Origin: Arbacia lixula
Lineage: Eukaryota > Echinodermata > Echinoidea > Arbacioida > Arbaciidae
Direction: 5' to 3'
Length of the DNA stretch: 64,000 nucleotides
Assembly (NCBI GenBank): GCA_963669155.1
Contig: OZ022588.1
Span: 16,022,670 to 16,086,669, forward strand
Both the position numbers and the translations under genes were made by a program. The notes below the pieces were generated by a model. That model saw only the letters and a program-made list of their open reading frames with translations. It was not told where the DNA came from and searched no databases. Positions within the stretch are counted from its first letter, which is position 1. Every line of letters starts with the position of its first letter. Positions 1 to 12,534 of the stretch are shown piece after piece.

Positions 1-1045
1 ACCCCTCTCTGGTCATCCTCTCCCTCCCCTCTCTGATCATCCTCTCCCTCCCCTCTCTGATCATCCTCTCCCTCCCCTCACTGATCATCCTCTCCCACCC
101 CTCTCTGATCATCCTCTCCCACCCCTCTCTGACCATCCTCTCCCACCCCTCTCTGATCATCCTCTCCCACCCCTCTCTGATCATCCTCTCCCTCCCCTCT
201 CTGATCATCCTCTCCCTCCCCTCACTGATCATCCTCTCCCACCCCTCTCTGATCATCCTCTCCCACCCCTCTCTGATCATCCTCTCCCACCCCTCTCTGA
301 TCATCCTCTCCCACCCCTCTCTGATCATCCTCTCCCACCCCTCTCTGATCATCCTCTCCCTCCCCTCTCTGATCATCCTCTCCCTCCCCTCACTGATCAT
401 CCTCTCCCACCCCTCTCTGATCATCCTCTCCCTCCCCTCTCTGATCATCCTCTCCCTCCCCTCTCTGATCATCCTCTCCCACCCCTCTCTGATCATCCTC
501 TCCCTCCCCTCACTGATCATCCTCTCCCACCCCTCTCTGATCATCCTCTCCCACCCCTCTCTGATCATCCTCTCCCGCCCCTCTCTGATCATCCTCTCCC
601 TCCCCTCTCTGATCATCCTCTCCCTCCCCTCTCTGATCATCCCCTCCCTCCCCTCTCTGATCATTCTCACCCACCCCTCTCTGATTACCCCCTTCGTACC
701 CATCTCTGATCATCTTGTCCCTCCCCGATCTGATCATCCTCTACTGCCCCTCTCTAATCATCCTCTCCCACCCCTCTCTGATCATCCTCTCCCTTCCCTC
801 TCTGATCATCCTCTCCCTCCCCTCTCTGATCATCCTCTCCCTCCCCTCTCTGATCATCCTCTCCCTCCCCTCTCTGATTACCCCCTTCTTCCCCTCTCTG
901 ATCATCCTCTCCCTCCCCATCTCTGATCACCCTCTCCCTCCCCTCTCTGATCATCCTCTCCCACCCCTCTCTGATTTCCCCTCTTCCTCCCCGTCTTTGA
1001 TCCCCTTTCGCCCCTCTGTTCCCCTTCCTTCCCCCTCTCTGATTA
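1..1045. repeat. 24-bp minisatellite (about 43 units)
   Basis: Tandem units of 24 bp with core CTGATCATCCTCTCCC followed by T/A CCCCTCT. Variants alternate between CCCTCCCC and CCCACCCC spacers and CTCTCTG or CTCACTG. The CACTG variant recurs at about 79, 223, 391 and 511, that is at multiples of 24. The array runs off the left edge and degenerates after about 880. Because 24 is divisible by three, both strands show long artificial 8-residue repeat frames. No gene is supported. Confidence 0.95.
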
Positions 1046-3422
1046 CGTGAGCTGTATTGTGTAACATAAACACTGTTACTCCTCCTGCACGGCTCGTTTG
1101 TCAGGATCCACGGAGATGAGCCTTGCCCCAACGAACCTCTAATCACGACGTCGTTAGCCTGACATTTGCTCGGACATGGCCCGTCTCTCCATCTTTACGT
1201 AAACACAATGAGATGCGGTTAATGTACGGTACATGCACTCAATGTATGCGCTACATTTGTAATTGATCAAATAAACCTGTAATTGAGTTGTCGTTGCACA
1301 CAGAGAATACATAAGTAGTGACATTTACATCTATAGTCTATTGCCATGAAAACATTTGTGGACAGATTTTAAAGTGCAAGAGTGCTTCTTCAAATGGGAA
1401 AAGGATTTGCTGAAGAACACACAAGTGATTTTGTCACATCGGACTGATATTGTGTTTGTGCTATTATGAGCATACATGTAGATTTGTTTTGAGATGGTAT
1501 GTACAACTTTTCCAAAAGATACCTTTAAAATAGGAAATTAATAACATGCCATGCCAAAGAAACACATGTTCATCACAGATCACGGCTGTTGAGTCTAAGA
1601 TAATGTGTAGTTCATTCTATGCCAGTTACACCTCTGGTACCAATAGCTGTGAACAGAGTTTACCTGCATCCTTTCCTACATCCCCTGCTCCTTTACTTGG
1701 ATGTTTATAATGAAACTAAAATGCATTGTTGTGGATATTTTTAACCATCTTGAACTATCTAGAGTAGATGTTGATAACTCGGGTGTGTCTTTTCTATCAC
1801 AGTTTTACAGATATATAAAGGTACTTGTAATCAGTCCAAACCAGTCATTCAAGATATGGTCCTGCTTGTTGACTTCTATGAATCCAGGAAACAGACATGT
1901 CACCATGATGTGGCCTCATTTCTGAATGAAGAAACATCAATAAAAGTGAAGTAACATGAATACAAAACATTTCATTTCAATTGAACTTGTCCTTGGTAAA
2001 TAAGAATACTAAATCTGTATCTGTACAGTGAGTTCGCTACTTTTTGTATAAAGATGTGGTGGCACAAATTTTTTATTGATTGTAAATTAAAAATTATTAT
2101 ATATTAATTTTAATTTTAGGTTTGCTTTAAAGTTGTTCTTTCATTTTAATCGTGTTACTATAGGAAAGGCAACGTTACCCCTTTAATGCTTGATATTCTC
2201 TGTCCACTTACTGGAACATTTCCCTTTATGGCAATGAAGGCCACTTCAAAGCTCAGCCATCAAAAAGTGATAGTCCATGGTACCGAAACTGCATGGAATT
2301 GAGAAGCAGGAATAAAGACATGCAATGGGTTAAGAGCTATTTCACCATGAAACGGTTGGAAATTCCTTTCCCAGAGATGTTTTCGGCTGATAAGCTCCAT
2401 CCATATCTTTGAGACGGTGTTGATTTCAGCGGCCTTCCTTGTTTGTTGGGCTCCTAGACAGTGATTGGTTAGCAGCCACGTTCACACTAGAAGTTGGTTG
2501 TCATTGTACGGAAGTTGGAAAATAACCAGGTCAGACTGTTCTGGGGAAAAGAGCACAAATGTTGCAATACCTTCGCGTGCATTAATCAGTCAGAGAAGTA
2601 GATGTTGTGCCATTTTAGTGCTAATGCCTCACGGTGTGCTTGTTTGCCCATATTATGCAGTATAAATAATTAATATATAAATAAATAATATAATATATAA
2701 ATAAATAAATAGATATACATACATGTATGTTGGATAATACGTTTGTCTCACTTGCTTTTGGGCTGGTGGAGAAGGTTCAGAAAGAGCAGGCTGTTCAAGA
2801 AAACAACTTATATTTTATAGAAAGACGTCCAAAGCAAATGATTTTGGTATTTGCATGTACGCTGGGCAATTGTACACTTTCCTAAAGTCAGGCTAATCAA
2901 GCTAATGAGAAATAGCCAACGATTTTGCAACTTTGGTCCATTAAAGATCTACACTGTATACCGGTTAGTCCTTTTTACCCCAGGATGTAGTGTTCCCACA
3001 TCACTTCTCTTATCGTTCTGCACAAGTGTGAATGCCATTTTTCTCATCTCACATCACAAAGTCCATTTTAAGAATGTAGGAATGTAGCATGCTGATATCA
3101 GATAGCGGTGGATATGATTTTGTTTTGGAGTAGAGATGGAACAGTTTTTTTTTCTCCTTTCCTCTTTTAATCACCTCGGAGGGAAGGAATGAGGTTGTGT
3201 GAAATGAAATACTTGAGTGGAAGTTGAAAGCTTGTTTTGATTGTGTTGCCCAATCTTGTATTACATCCATTCTCCTTCCTCTTTGTGAGGCAAATTATAA
3301 GTGTGCATTTACACTATGTTATTAAAGTTTCAAATGAAAAGAATGAAGGCTGGCAAAACACACAATCTCTTTCCATTTCCTTCCATGTGGTGTAACCACT
3401 CAATAAGTGAGAACCGCCGTAC
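1046..3422. other. Intergenic DNA, no gene recognised
   Basis: AT-rich DNA with scattered short frames and no recognisable coding exon. Contains an A/T microsatellite (ATAAATA type) at about 2660-2715 next to a TACATGTA motif. Confidence 0.6.
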
Positions 3423-5012
3423 AGACAGGGTGTCCCATTGGTAAATTGCCAAATCGTCTAATGCCATTTCGTCTACATTCATTTCGTCTAATGCCATTTC
3501 GTCGATCGACATTTCGTCCAGTCATTATATCGTCCAATAGCCATTTCGTCTAATCACCAGTTGGTCTATAACCAATCGTCTACAACCATTTCCTCTACCA
3601 ACCATTTCATCTAAATCCATTTTGTCTCATGCCAAATTGTCCATTTATCAGTTCGTCCAACGTTCATTTGGTCCAATAGCCATGTTGGCTAATTTCAGTT
3701 GGTCCAATATCCACATCGTCTACTTATCTACTCGTCCGATTGCCATTTCGTCTAATAATCATTTCGTCCATCAACCATTAGGTCCAATGATCAGTTCGTC
3801 TAACAACCAAATCGTATAATAACCTTTTCATCCAATTCCCAAATCGTCCAATAGCCATTTCGTCTAATAGCCATTTCATCTTAAATATAAATGATGTTGA
3901 TAATCACTTGTAACGGGAGAGTAATATGTGTAAGAATGAAGTCTTGAGTCCAAAAAATCATCGCATCGCGTTAAATACAATACAATAGGCATTTCCATTC
4001 ACCTAGTACCTAGGTGCATTATGTGAATAAACTCGCACGTGGCACGCGCAGCGGCGCACTGGGCGGTCGTGTTAGAGATTCCCAGGCTGCACGTTCTCGT
4101 TGGAGAGAAAACCTGCACGCTCTGCAGCGTAGTAGATCAGTATGCTTAGTAGACGAAATAGTGATTAGCCAAAATGGCAATGGACCAAATGATTGTTAGC
4201 AGAAATGGGTTTAGACCAAGTGATGATGGACCGAATGCAGTTAGACAAAATGGAACATGGACGAAATGAATGTAGGCCAAGAGGCTATTAGACCATTTGC
4301 CTTTAGACCAGTTGGCTATTAGACCAAATGGGAGTAGACGTAATGATAGTGGATGAAGTGGCTATTAGACCAATTGGCACAAAAATACCATTAGACCAAA
4401 TGGCTATTAGACCAAATGAAAATAGACGAAATGGCTATGAGACGAAATGGCTATTAGACGAAATGGTTATTGTACGAAATGGTAATTGGACTATGTGGAT
4501 AGTGGACCAACTGATGGTAGACGATATGACATTAGACCAAATGGCTATTAGACGAAATGGCTGTGGACGAAATGGCAATAAACTGTCCCATTTGCAAAAG
4601 GAATAAGCGGTATAACCTAATGAAAACGTGTATGAAATCTCACAGTCATAGTTGCACAAACATTTTCAGGCAATGTGCAAAACTACCATTTTTTATGTTT
4701 GAATTGCACTGACTGTAGTCAACATTCATAATCATATTGTCCCTGTCAGTGGGCGATGTGGGCATTGCTCCTATTGAACGCATGCACTGTGGAGTGGACC
4801 TGTGCGGCCCATAGTGCACGGGGTCACTGGTCTCTAGGCTGTATGATTCAGACAACCTGCCCCAAATGTCTGATCATTCTGATTGCTAAAATTTTGCTTT
4901 AAGTCAGTCCAGCTCTATTGGTTTTAAAGGAACTTATAATGAAGTTTATTCTTCCATTTTTTGTGATTTTTACAAAAAAAAGTTTTTGACCTGCAAAAGG
5001 GACACCTTGTCT
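3423..5012. mobile_element. Miniature TIR element (AGACAGGGTGTCCC family) interrupted by the foldback element
   Basis: The left end AGACAGGGTGTCCCATT (3423-3439) and right end GGGACACCTTGTCT (4999-5012) are inverted repeats. The interior 4584-5012 matches two other copies at 49590-49853 and 62410-62764 (shared words: CCCATTTGCAAA, CTCACAGTCATAG, CAAACATTTTCAGG, GAACGCATGCACTGTGG). About 440 bp without the insertion. The right end runs into TTAA (5012-5015), consistent with a TTAA target site. Confidence 0.75.
3440..4583. mobile_element. TU-like foldback element with 15-bp repeat arms
   Basis: The left arm (3440-3885) is a degenerate tandem array of GCCATTTCGTCTAAT. The right arm (about 4145-4583) is the same array inverted (ATTAGACGAAATGGC). 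A 260-bp unrelated middle (3886-4145) lies between. The element is flanked by TGTCCCATT on both sides (3431-3439 and 4584-4592), a 9-bp target duplication. This is the architecture of sea urchin TU foldback transposons, whose outer arms are 15-bp tandem repeats. The middle shows no transposase, so the element is non-autonomous. Confidence 0.85.
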
Positions 5013-5612
5013 TAAAATATTTAAAACTCTCAGGTATGGAGTCCCATATGGTGACAACAATGTTTTATATTATGGTGTGTCTGTTATGACTGGATCGTAC
5101 ATGTTGGTAGAAGAGAATCGAGCTGTGATAAAACTATAAATCAGACCATTAACGCTAAGCATTAATGTAATTTACATGTATAATCAGGTTTATTGAGTTG
5201 TTTGCTCCAACTGGGTTATTCCACATTCCTGATCATTACCCATTTTTCTATAAATAGTTTGAGTCGAATAAGAAACAGTCAAATACGCCAGAGAGAAAGT
5301 TCACTTTCACTTTGACACATACCTTATAGATGTCAATATATGTGCATTCCTATGGTTCAGTCAGTTTTATAAAGAAATCAGCATGACCTTGAGGACCAGA
5401 GAACTTGTATCTGCTCAATGTTGTCCTTTTTATCTCTGGCCTTTAACCCTTTCTGTCACAGATAATGCTACTCTGAGGGATTTGTGTGCATTACCAGTGA
5501 CATAATACACCAATGGCACATGAGCATTAAGAAGAAAAAAGAACTAACTGCCTTACAAGTTTATATGTTGCCTTGACCCGCTGACTCCTCGAATATCTCA
5601 TTCCCATAGCCT

Positions 5613-6139
5613 TAAAGATTGTCCGTCCCTTTTGCAAGCTTAAAATTTGAAATCGTCTATCACAATCGTAAATTGAAGAAAGTGTGATTCAAGACCATTT
5701 CTAAGAATATAGCATGTTGAAGCTTTCTGTATATGTAAAAATTTTAGCGGTTAAATTTCAAACTGACTTTTTTCGTACTACGAAAAAAGTATTAGTCTTT
5801 GTTACAGTATCTATGTGGTTATTATGCATGTGTGAAATCCTAATGTTATGAGTATAACTACCAAACTTTGGAGATGATTCCTTCTATAGAACAATTTTTT
5901 TCATAATGCGTTTTATAATTTAATAAACAGATTAATCAATAAAGCAGATATTTCAACACAAACTGCAAAGAGCCTGAGGTAAAGACTATTAATCAGACGT
6001 TGTTTCCGTGCATTATTTGAATTTTACACTACATATCAGTTTCAAATGATGAATATAGAGCTTGCTTACACTTCTCTATATGTTTTGCGAATGTTTTAAT
6101 GGTTTTGTGGTGATTTGAAAAAGGGACGGGCTGTCTGTA
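5613..6139 (-). mobile_element. 530-bp TTAA-type miniature element, copy 1
   Basis: The ends TTAAAGATTGTCCGTCCC and GGGACGGGCTGTCTGTAA are inverted. The whole 527 bp is the reverse complement of the copy at 33853-34380. A near-perfect palindrome built on TTTTTTCGTACTACGAAAAAA sits at about 5767-5791. No coding capacity. TIRs resemble the AGACAGGGTGTCCC family, so the two probably use related transposases. Confidence 0.85.
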
Positions 6140-7168
6140 ACAACCTTACTCTAAGTCCCATGTCAAGTACAACACAGTTCATCACCTGTGGGACTGAGAG
6201 GGTTAACATAAGAGCCACCAGGTTCCTGTCAGCTAAAGCTTATCAGTTTGATTGAGAAGTCTGCATGAACCTGAGGGACGAGGAGGGATCTTGTAAGAGG
6301 AAATCTACCCAATGTGTTTCTGATTTCTGCAAACCGTGCCGGCCTGCCATGCCGACCACTGCGTCTGGTCACTCCAGTTCATTGTGATGACGACACCCGA
6401 ATTCCGCAGATTGACCACTTGCTGAGTTGTTCCGTCACACATTTGGAATTTGACTTGTGGTTGGATGGTTGGTCCGAAAAGAGTGGGACTGTGGTTGGAC
6501 AAATTTGGTATTACTTAAGTTTATATATGGGGTGTTAAACGTAGAAACTTAATTGGAATTTAAAATCAAGTTGTTTAATACCCAAAGTGCCCAAACACCA
6601 ACATACATGTATTTTAAACAACTTGCATTATGTGCAATATATAAAAAGATGGTTAGCATTATCAAACACTGTGCATGTTCCCTGTCTTTGCTATTAATAT
6701 TTTGTAAACATATTTATTATCTTTTTTTAAAGAAAAAGATTTTTTACAGTTTATTTCTTTAGTAGATATTGTCTATGTTTAGCAAGACACCCCCTCCCTT
6801 TCACCCCCCCCCCCCCCCTTCCTCCTTTTCACTCTAAACTCAACCACTTAATGTTCAGGTTGGATCGCTTATTTCAGATAAATTGACACATACCATCAGT
6901 CAACATTATCCATCATCCCATGGGAGTTTGTAAGTTTTGGAAAGTTCAAGGGTCATGAAGAATTGCTCCCCTAACTTTTTTTCTCCCTTGTCCCCCAGGG
7001 GCATACCAAAGTTTCCCCACCCCCTAGGGGAAACCAAAGCTTGGATCGAGGTTGGTCTTTACTCATCGTGAAGATATAATGTCATTGTGAGTCATTCAAA
7101 GCTACAAGATGATACCCCTCATCTTTTATGTTTCTCACTACTAACAAAAAAAAAAGAGAGATAGGGTG
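6140..7168. other. Intergenic DNA, no gene recognised
   Basis: Includes a poly-C run at 6804-6818. No coding exon or complete element seen. Confidence 0.5.
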
Positions 7169-8563
7169 CAGGGCTCTACAAACCCACTTGCCCGATTGCC
7201 CGGGGCAAGTGAAAATGACGCCCGGGCAAGCATTTCTCAAAGACACTTGCCCGTCCGGGCAAGTGGTTATTTTCCACCCAAAAATATGGAAATAACATTG
7301 TTCTTACGCATATGCGAGAAAATTAATGTGAATGTGTCTCGTATCATGTCAAACCAGGCAAACACAGCTGAAATTGGAGTGAGATCACTGATATTTTGTC
7401 ATGAAAATTCGTCTGAAACTCCGTTCCGTGGACACTGCCATCTTGAACTGAAAAATAAATTCTGCTCATATGCGCGATATCCGCATTACCGATATTTTAA
7501 CCAGATAAGAGCACTGGCTTGCGATCGCGAATGTGCTACTGCGCGATGTGAAATTTTTCGTAACAGCTGTGTTTAGTTGTGTGTCCACATACCGTATTTA
7601 CGTGGATTACTACATATTGGACTGTAATGTGAAAACGTGTGTAAGTGATTGTTGTATGAGTTCTGCACATATACCTGCCGTAGAGCAGCAATGATTTAAT
7701 TGATTTGCCCATGATTTTGAGCGCTACCAGTACACTTGAAACGGCAAAATGAGCACATCTACCAAGAACCCTACCCAGAAATATTGGGCTGATTACTCTC
7801 AGGTTTTCTGTATTAACAAGCTCGAAACTGGGAGATCATGGCGCTAGTTCATAACTAAGTGTATCCACGACAGCCTACGGCTATGCGGCTAGTCACAGTT
7901 AGCTAGCCGCCTAGCCGTCCCGGGGCTATAGGGTCTAAACAGACGCTAATGCAGACCTAGAAATCACTTTTTTGGACGATTCAACGGGAAAGAAGTTGTC
8001 TAGGGTTATATAGACATTTTACTTTTGAAATGTGACTGTTTATAATCCTGTCAGCGTGCTTATGAGTTACATGTATTATGACAAGCTTTGCCACCTACAA
8101 ATTACAATGCAATGTGGTGTAGTCAGTGTTATCAATATGTGTTTTTTAAATTCCTCTAGTCTTGTGAAAGTGTCCTATACCTGCCTACATGTAGTGAGCA
8201 GAGTCTGCTCCCAACATGCCCAATTATTAAGGGAGGTCAGGCGTATGTGTGCTTCATTTCGAGTGAAAGCAAGAGTACTATAGTTACGAGAGTCAGTGCT
8301 AAACATGATGGACTCGGTTGATTAAAAACAAACACTAGTAACTTGTCAAACTCTGTGTAAATACCTATTGTTATGTTCAGTTGTCCTGTAAAGTATGTTA
8401 TAATTAGGCAGGATAAGGTATGCCGCTTCTGCAGAAAAATTAGTGAAAAACAAAGGTTATAATAAAAAAAAAACGGGCAAGCAGTTTTTCCTCCAGGGCA
8501 AGCAGATATTTTTACCGCTTGCCCGATAGGGCAAGCGGTAAAAAAATTTTTTGTAGAGCCCTG
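7169..8563. mobile_element. hAT-like non-autonomous DNA transposon (1.4 kb)
   Basis: The terminal inverted repeats are CAGGGCTCTACAAA (7169) and TTTGTAGAGCCCTG (ends 8563). Next to them are subterminal clusters of CTTGCCCG/CGGGCAAG in both orientations. GGGTG lies immediately outside both ends (7164-7168 and 8564-8568), a possible 5-bp target duplication. A CAGGG start is typical of hAT elements. The interior has only short frames (for example a 136-codon frame from 7166 that starts inside the TIR), so a transposase is absent or decayed. Confidence 0.7.
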
Positions 8564-9335
8564 GGGTGTAGTTTGAAAAAGCTGGAAAGGTAAAGAGAGA
8601 GTGAGAGATGGGTAAATATTTCATTCTTGGAGACACGTGATTGTGGGCGATACAGAAACAGAGAAATGGTGAGAGATGGCTGATGTGCAATTGAGAAGAA
8701 GAAGGAGAGAAGGACTGAAATGGAGAGGAAAGGTTGATGGATGGATAAGTAAAAGAAAGAGGAAGAGAGATTGAAGGACGGTCAGGAACATGGAGATAGA
8801 GGGACAGACAGAAAGATTGAGGGAAAGAGAAGAAAAGAACGACAAGGAGAGAGAGAAAGAGAAAGATGAGGTTGTTTGTGGCTCTGCAAAATGAAAATAA
8901 AATTGATAGATTGGGCTGCAAATTGAGCCAGAACTTTCCAAGAAAATAATGCCCCAAGGGATAGAATTAATATCTTACATGCGTACATCCATTTCTAAAG
9001 GGTAGATGCTTCTTCACATTTGTTTCTGGATAAAATATATATAGCCGGTGATTGAGTATATTGATGTACCACAAAAGCTACCATAAAAGTTTAAATGTTA
9101 TAGTCATATTTTGCACCTTATACAAACAGAAAACATCAAAGTGGAGCAGAATGCAACCTGATATGACAATAGGCAAATTCGCTTATTGGTAGATATCGCA
9201 GTTTGCTGCATGGACATGGTTTGTAATGTGCAGTTTTACCAGTTTTTGTATCTCTAGCCAATAACCAATAACATATTTCTAAGGTACACAAATAATCCAG
9301 TATTCAGAGATGAGGACACATCTACATGTATAGTG
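8564..9335. other. Intergenic DNA with purine-rich tract
   Basis: 8590-8875 is an impure GA-rich tract that yields Ser/Leu-rich artefact frames on the minus strand. No gene seen. Confidence 0.6.
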
Positions 9336-9514
9336 CCATTCTCAATGGGCTTAAAAAATTAAGAAGTTAGAAAAATCGAGAAGTTAGAAAAATCGTGAAG
9401 TTAGGGGACAGGGACATTAGGACCATTCAGCTTTTGGTACGGTTGCTAGGCAACTTTCACCCTAACTTCGCACTTTTTCTAACTTCGTAATTTTTTTAAG
9501 CCCAATGAGTATGG
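9336..9514. mobile_element. Hairpin miniature element (GGGCTTAAAAAATTA ends)
   Basis: The left arm from 9336 (CCATTCTCAATGGGCTTA, then AAGAAGTTAGAAAAA) is the inverse of the right arm ending at 9514 (TTTTTCTAACTTCG, then TAAGCCCAATGAGTATGG). The loop of about 70 bp contains GTTGCTAGGCAAC. Only copy seen in the window. Confidence 0.7.
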
Positions 9515-9516
9515 AT

Positions 9517-12446
9517 GGTGTTGCTGTTGTTGTTGTTGTTGTTGTTGTATATACACCTTCCTAACCCCCTAAAGAGAAGGAATTCACAAACAATATACCC
9601 TGGTTTGTCTCTCGTTTCCAGCTTTCTTTGTACCCTCTGTATCAGTAGATTTGATTTCGCAAGTCCCCTGCCATCTGAGCTGTTTGGTAGATTCTTCACG
9701 TTTTTCAATTCAAGTCACATGAGTACCGAAGGCCTAGTTTTTTTTGGTTTTTTTAGCCCTGAGGATGTATTTCATAGGCTGACCGCTGAGTAATTTAGTT
9801 GGGGTATGTGCAAAATTTATTCATTCTTTCTCTTACATATTCCCCCATTCATTTTTTTCTCTGTCCCCCTCTCTTACTGTCAACCCCCCCCCCCCCCCCT
9901 CTCTCTTTGTCTCGGCCATTCTCTCTCTTTATCTCCCTGTCTCACCCACAAGATCAATCTTTCTTTTTCTCCCATCTTTGTCTCATTTCTCTTTATTCAC
10001 CAGCCCTCTCCTCTCTCCTTCTGTCAGTCTTTCTCTTTGTCTACCTCTCTATCCCATACCCCTTCATCCTTTTCTTCCACTCTCCACCTCTCTCATGGCC
10101 CTCTGTGTAATGTGAACAATCTGGGGTAGAGTGACTGGAGTCAGGGCTTGCATCAGCTGTCTTTAATTCCCTGCAAGATCTCCCCAAAACCCAGTGCGCA
10201 GGCTAATTGCAAGTGTCAGCACAAACCCAGATGGGGTACCAAGAGCCTGCCCAGACTCCACAGTCTGCTCATGCATCAAGAACCCTGTTCATATACATCA
10301 CTTATCCACAAAAATGTTGCCGATGCATTACCGATAGCTGCGTATATGAACGGGAATCGCTCAGATAATGCGGCATTTGCTTCCTCCTTTTTCCCCCGCC
10401 TATTTTGCAGCCTTTTTGTGGATCTGGACCCAATGAAAATACTGCAATATGCCAATTCCTTTGAGCTGTACTGTGCATGCTTTCTTTATTTATCTAACAC
10501 TAGCTCACACCAATTGATATTTGTGTAAGTGCTAAATTCTAAAAGAGTATTTAAGCCAGAGATTATCACCAAGAAAATACTGAATTTGTTTCCAATTGAG
10601 TATGCTTCAAACTTTCTTAGAGGTCATTGATAGCATAAAGGTAAAGATTTATCATGGCAGACCAGCTCTACTGTATTTTTAAATTTTTGTTTGATTTGAG
10701 CCTTACGGGGAACAAAGCTAAAGCGTAATGTAAGTGTAAGGAAAGAGACAGGAAAATTCAATCGCTTCTTCCCATTTTTTACCTGTCTGATTGTGCTTAA
10801 CTTTCACTGATTCACTTATTGTGTGATACTGTGTGGCTTCTGAAGTTTTTTTGAAAGCATCTTTCTATATTAAACTTGGCCAGTCAAGCCCTTTAACCTG
10901 TTGCTCACGGTTACATTTTCGGGCCTTGTGAACCCTGGTCCACTTAAGATGACAGCATTTGCCATGGAACTGCAAGAACCAAAATGGTGTGACTTAATTG
11001 CATCCTATAAAGAATTTGAAGGTTATTAATTTCCTGTTGTATATTGTCTGAGCAGCAGATTACACAGGAGTCACTCTGCTCAGTATCTGAGTGGAGAATA
11101 GCTCGTAGATATGTGTACAGAATGGGTTAAGAGAACTTGGCATAATATGTTACTGGTAAAATACGTTTTAAGCCGCTTAGTACTCTTTTTCCTCACCCGA
11201 GGCATATCTGCGAATATGAACCCGCCCTCCAACCAGCTTTGTCCTGTTACCACGCGTCGTGACAGCAAAATTTCATTTGGCTGAACAGCGGGGAGGCACG
11301 AGTCAATTTTCATGTAAAACCAGCATGACGTCTGAGGCATGCTTTTTAGGAATTGAGGTATCCACCTTCTACCACACTCTCTGAGATACTGCTTGTGGAA
11401 AGCTTATGATAATGTATTCTACATTGCTCCGATGTGTACTTCCTTTTAAGTTGCATGTGTTGATGTGTTCTTTAAGTAAAGACATCAGTTTTCTTACATA
11501 TAGTTCTTTAAAAAGTTTACCTTGAAAGCGGGATTTTCCTTTCAGTTACATGTGTTCTAGATGTATAGTTATCAGTTTTCAAAAATGTAATCCTTACAAA
11601 ATAGGTAATCAATTTAGTACTAGTTTCTTTAATTGTTTTGGCTGTTTTCTACACCCATGCATATTCCTAAAACAATTTAGGATAAAACTATTTTCCTAAA
11701 GAAGTGAGCAATTGTAGTTCATTGACTATAGTATTCAAGTGCCTGTAAATTATATACGGTTACCATCAATCCTGATTATGTATCTAATATGGATGTGTAT
11801 ACAGTATTACAGCCTATTTGACTTTGCCTCTTAGGTATCTAAGAGTTTATTATTATGCAGAAATATGAGAGAACAATATAGTACAGATACAGAGCTTCCA
11901 GTACCAGTGTTTTGTGTAGTATTGTCATGGAAACCATTTAGAGCAATAGATATGGTTATAAACTTTAAGGTGGATGGGCTACGCAATGAAATAAATAAGG
12001 TCATTGACTATAAGCTCTTTAAATGATTTATGCTGGTAAATAGAGCGTTGTTATAAATATGTTGTATGCCTCTGAGAAGAAAGTGGAGCGACTTGGAAAA
12101 AAAGTGTTTTATTCTTTCTCCTAGGGACTAGGGATTGTATTGATATTACCCTATTGTATACTGAGCCCGCGTATATGCGGGCTGGCTTTTCACAACTCAG
12201 ATACTTAGCAGCGCGACTCTCATGTAATTTGGTATACTGACAATTGATGACAGGTTATGGATAAATTAACTTCAAATTCCTTGATTATCATTTTTGAAAT
12301 GTGTTTCTTAGTATTGTTTACCCGGGAAGCATTCATTATTCTGAACGTTATGCCACAAATGCTCGGATTAGCGAACCCTTTTTCGTTTTCGGACTAACGA
12401 GCATCGAGGTATAGGCAATTTACGTGTTTCGGAATTACGGACTTTT
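9517..12446. other. Intergenic DNA with simple repeats, no gene recognised
   Basis: (TTG)n at about 9517-9549; poly-C and pyrimidine tract at 9880-10095; a terminal fragment of the CACTACAGCTCAAAGG hairpin family at about 10468-10490; two members of a dispersed GTATCTGAGTGGAG repeat at 11054-11131 and 12158-12224. No coding exon found. Confidence 0.55.
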
Positions 12447-12534
12447 GGAATAACGAACCTTCGGAATAACAAACCTTCGAAATAACGAACCTTCGGAATA
12501 ACGAACCTTCGAAATAACGAACCTTCGGAATATC
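12447..12534. repeat. 16-bp tandem repeat (AATAACGAACCTTCGG)
   Basis: Five to six units of AATAACGAACCTTCGG/AATAACGAACCTTCGA, preceded by looser relatives (TTCGGAATTACGGAC, GGATTAGCGAACCC) from about 12360. Possibly one end of a repeat-rich DNA element; no partner end was found. Confidence 0.8.

Noticed and set aside
510-1146. ORFs with 8-residue repeats (LIILSLPS / DQRGEGED)
   Set aside because: Products of a 24-bp minisatellite, open in several frames on both strands; not a gene.
3440-4583. Possible CRISPR-like array of short repeats
   Set aside because: The 15-bp units are contiguous and degenerate with no spacers, and occur as inverted arms in animal DNA; this is a foldback transposon.
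7166-7576. 136-codon ORF
   Set aside because: Starts inside the inverted repeat of the hAT-like element and shows no recognisable transposase motif; most likely chance within the element.
8457-8988. 166- and 106-codon minus-strand Ser/Leu-rich ORFs
   Set aside because: Low-complexity translation of a GA-rich tract, overlapping the end of a transposon.
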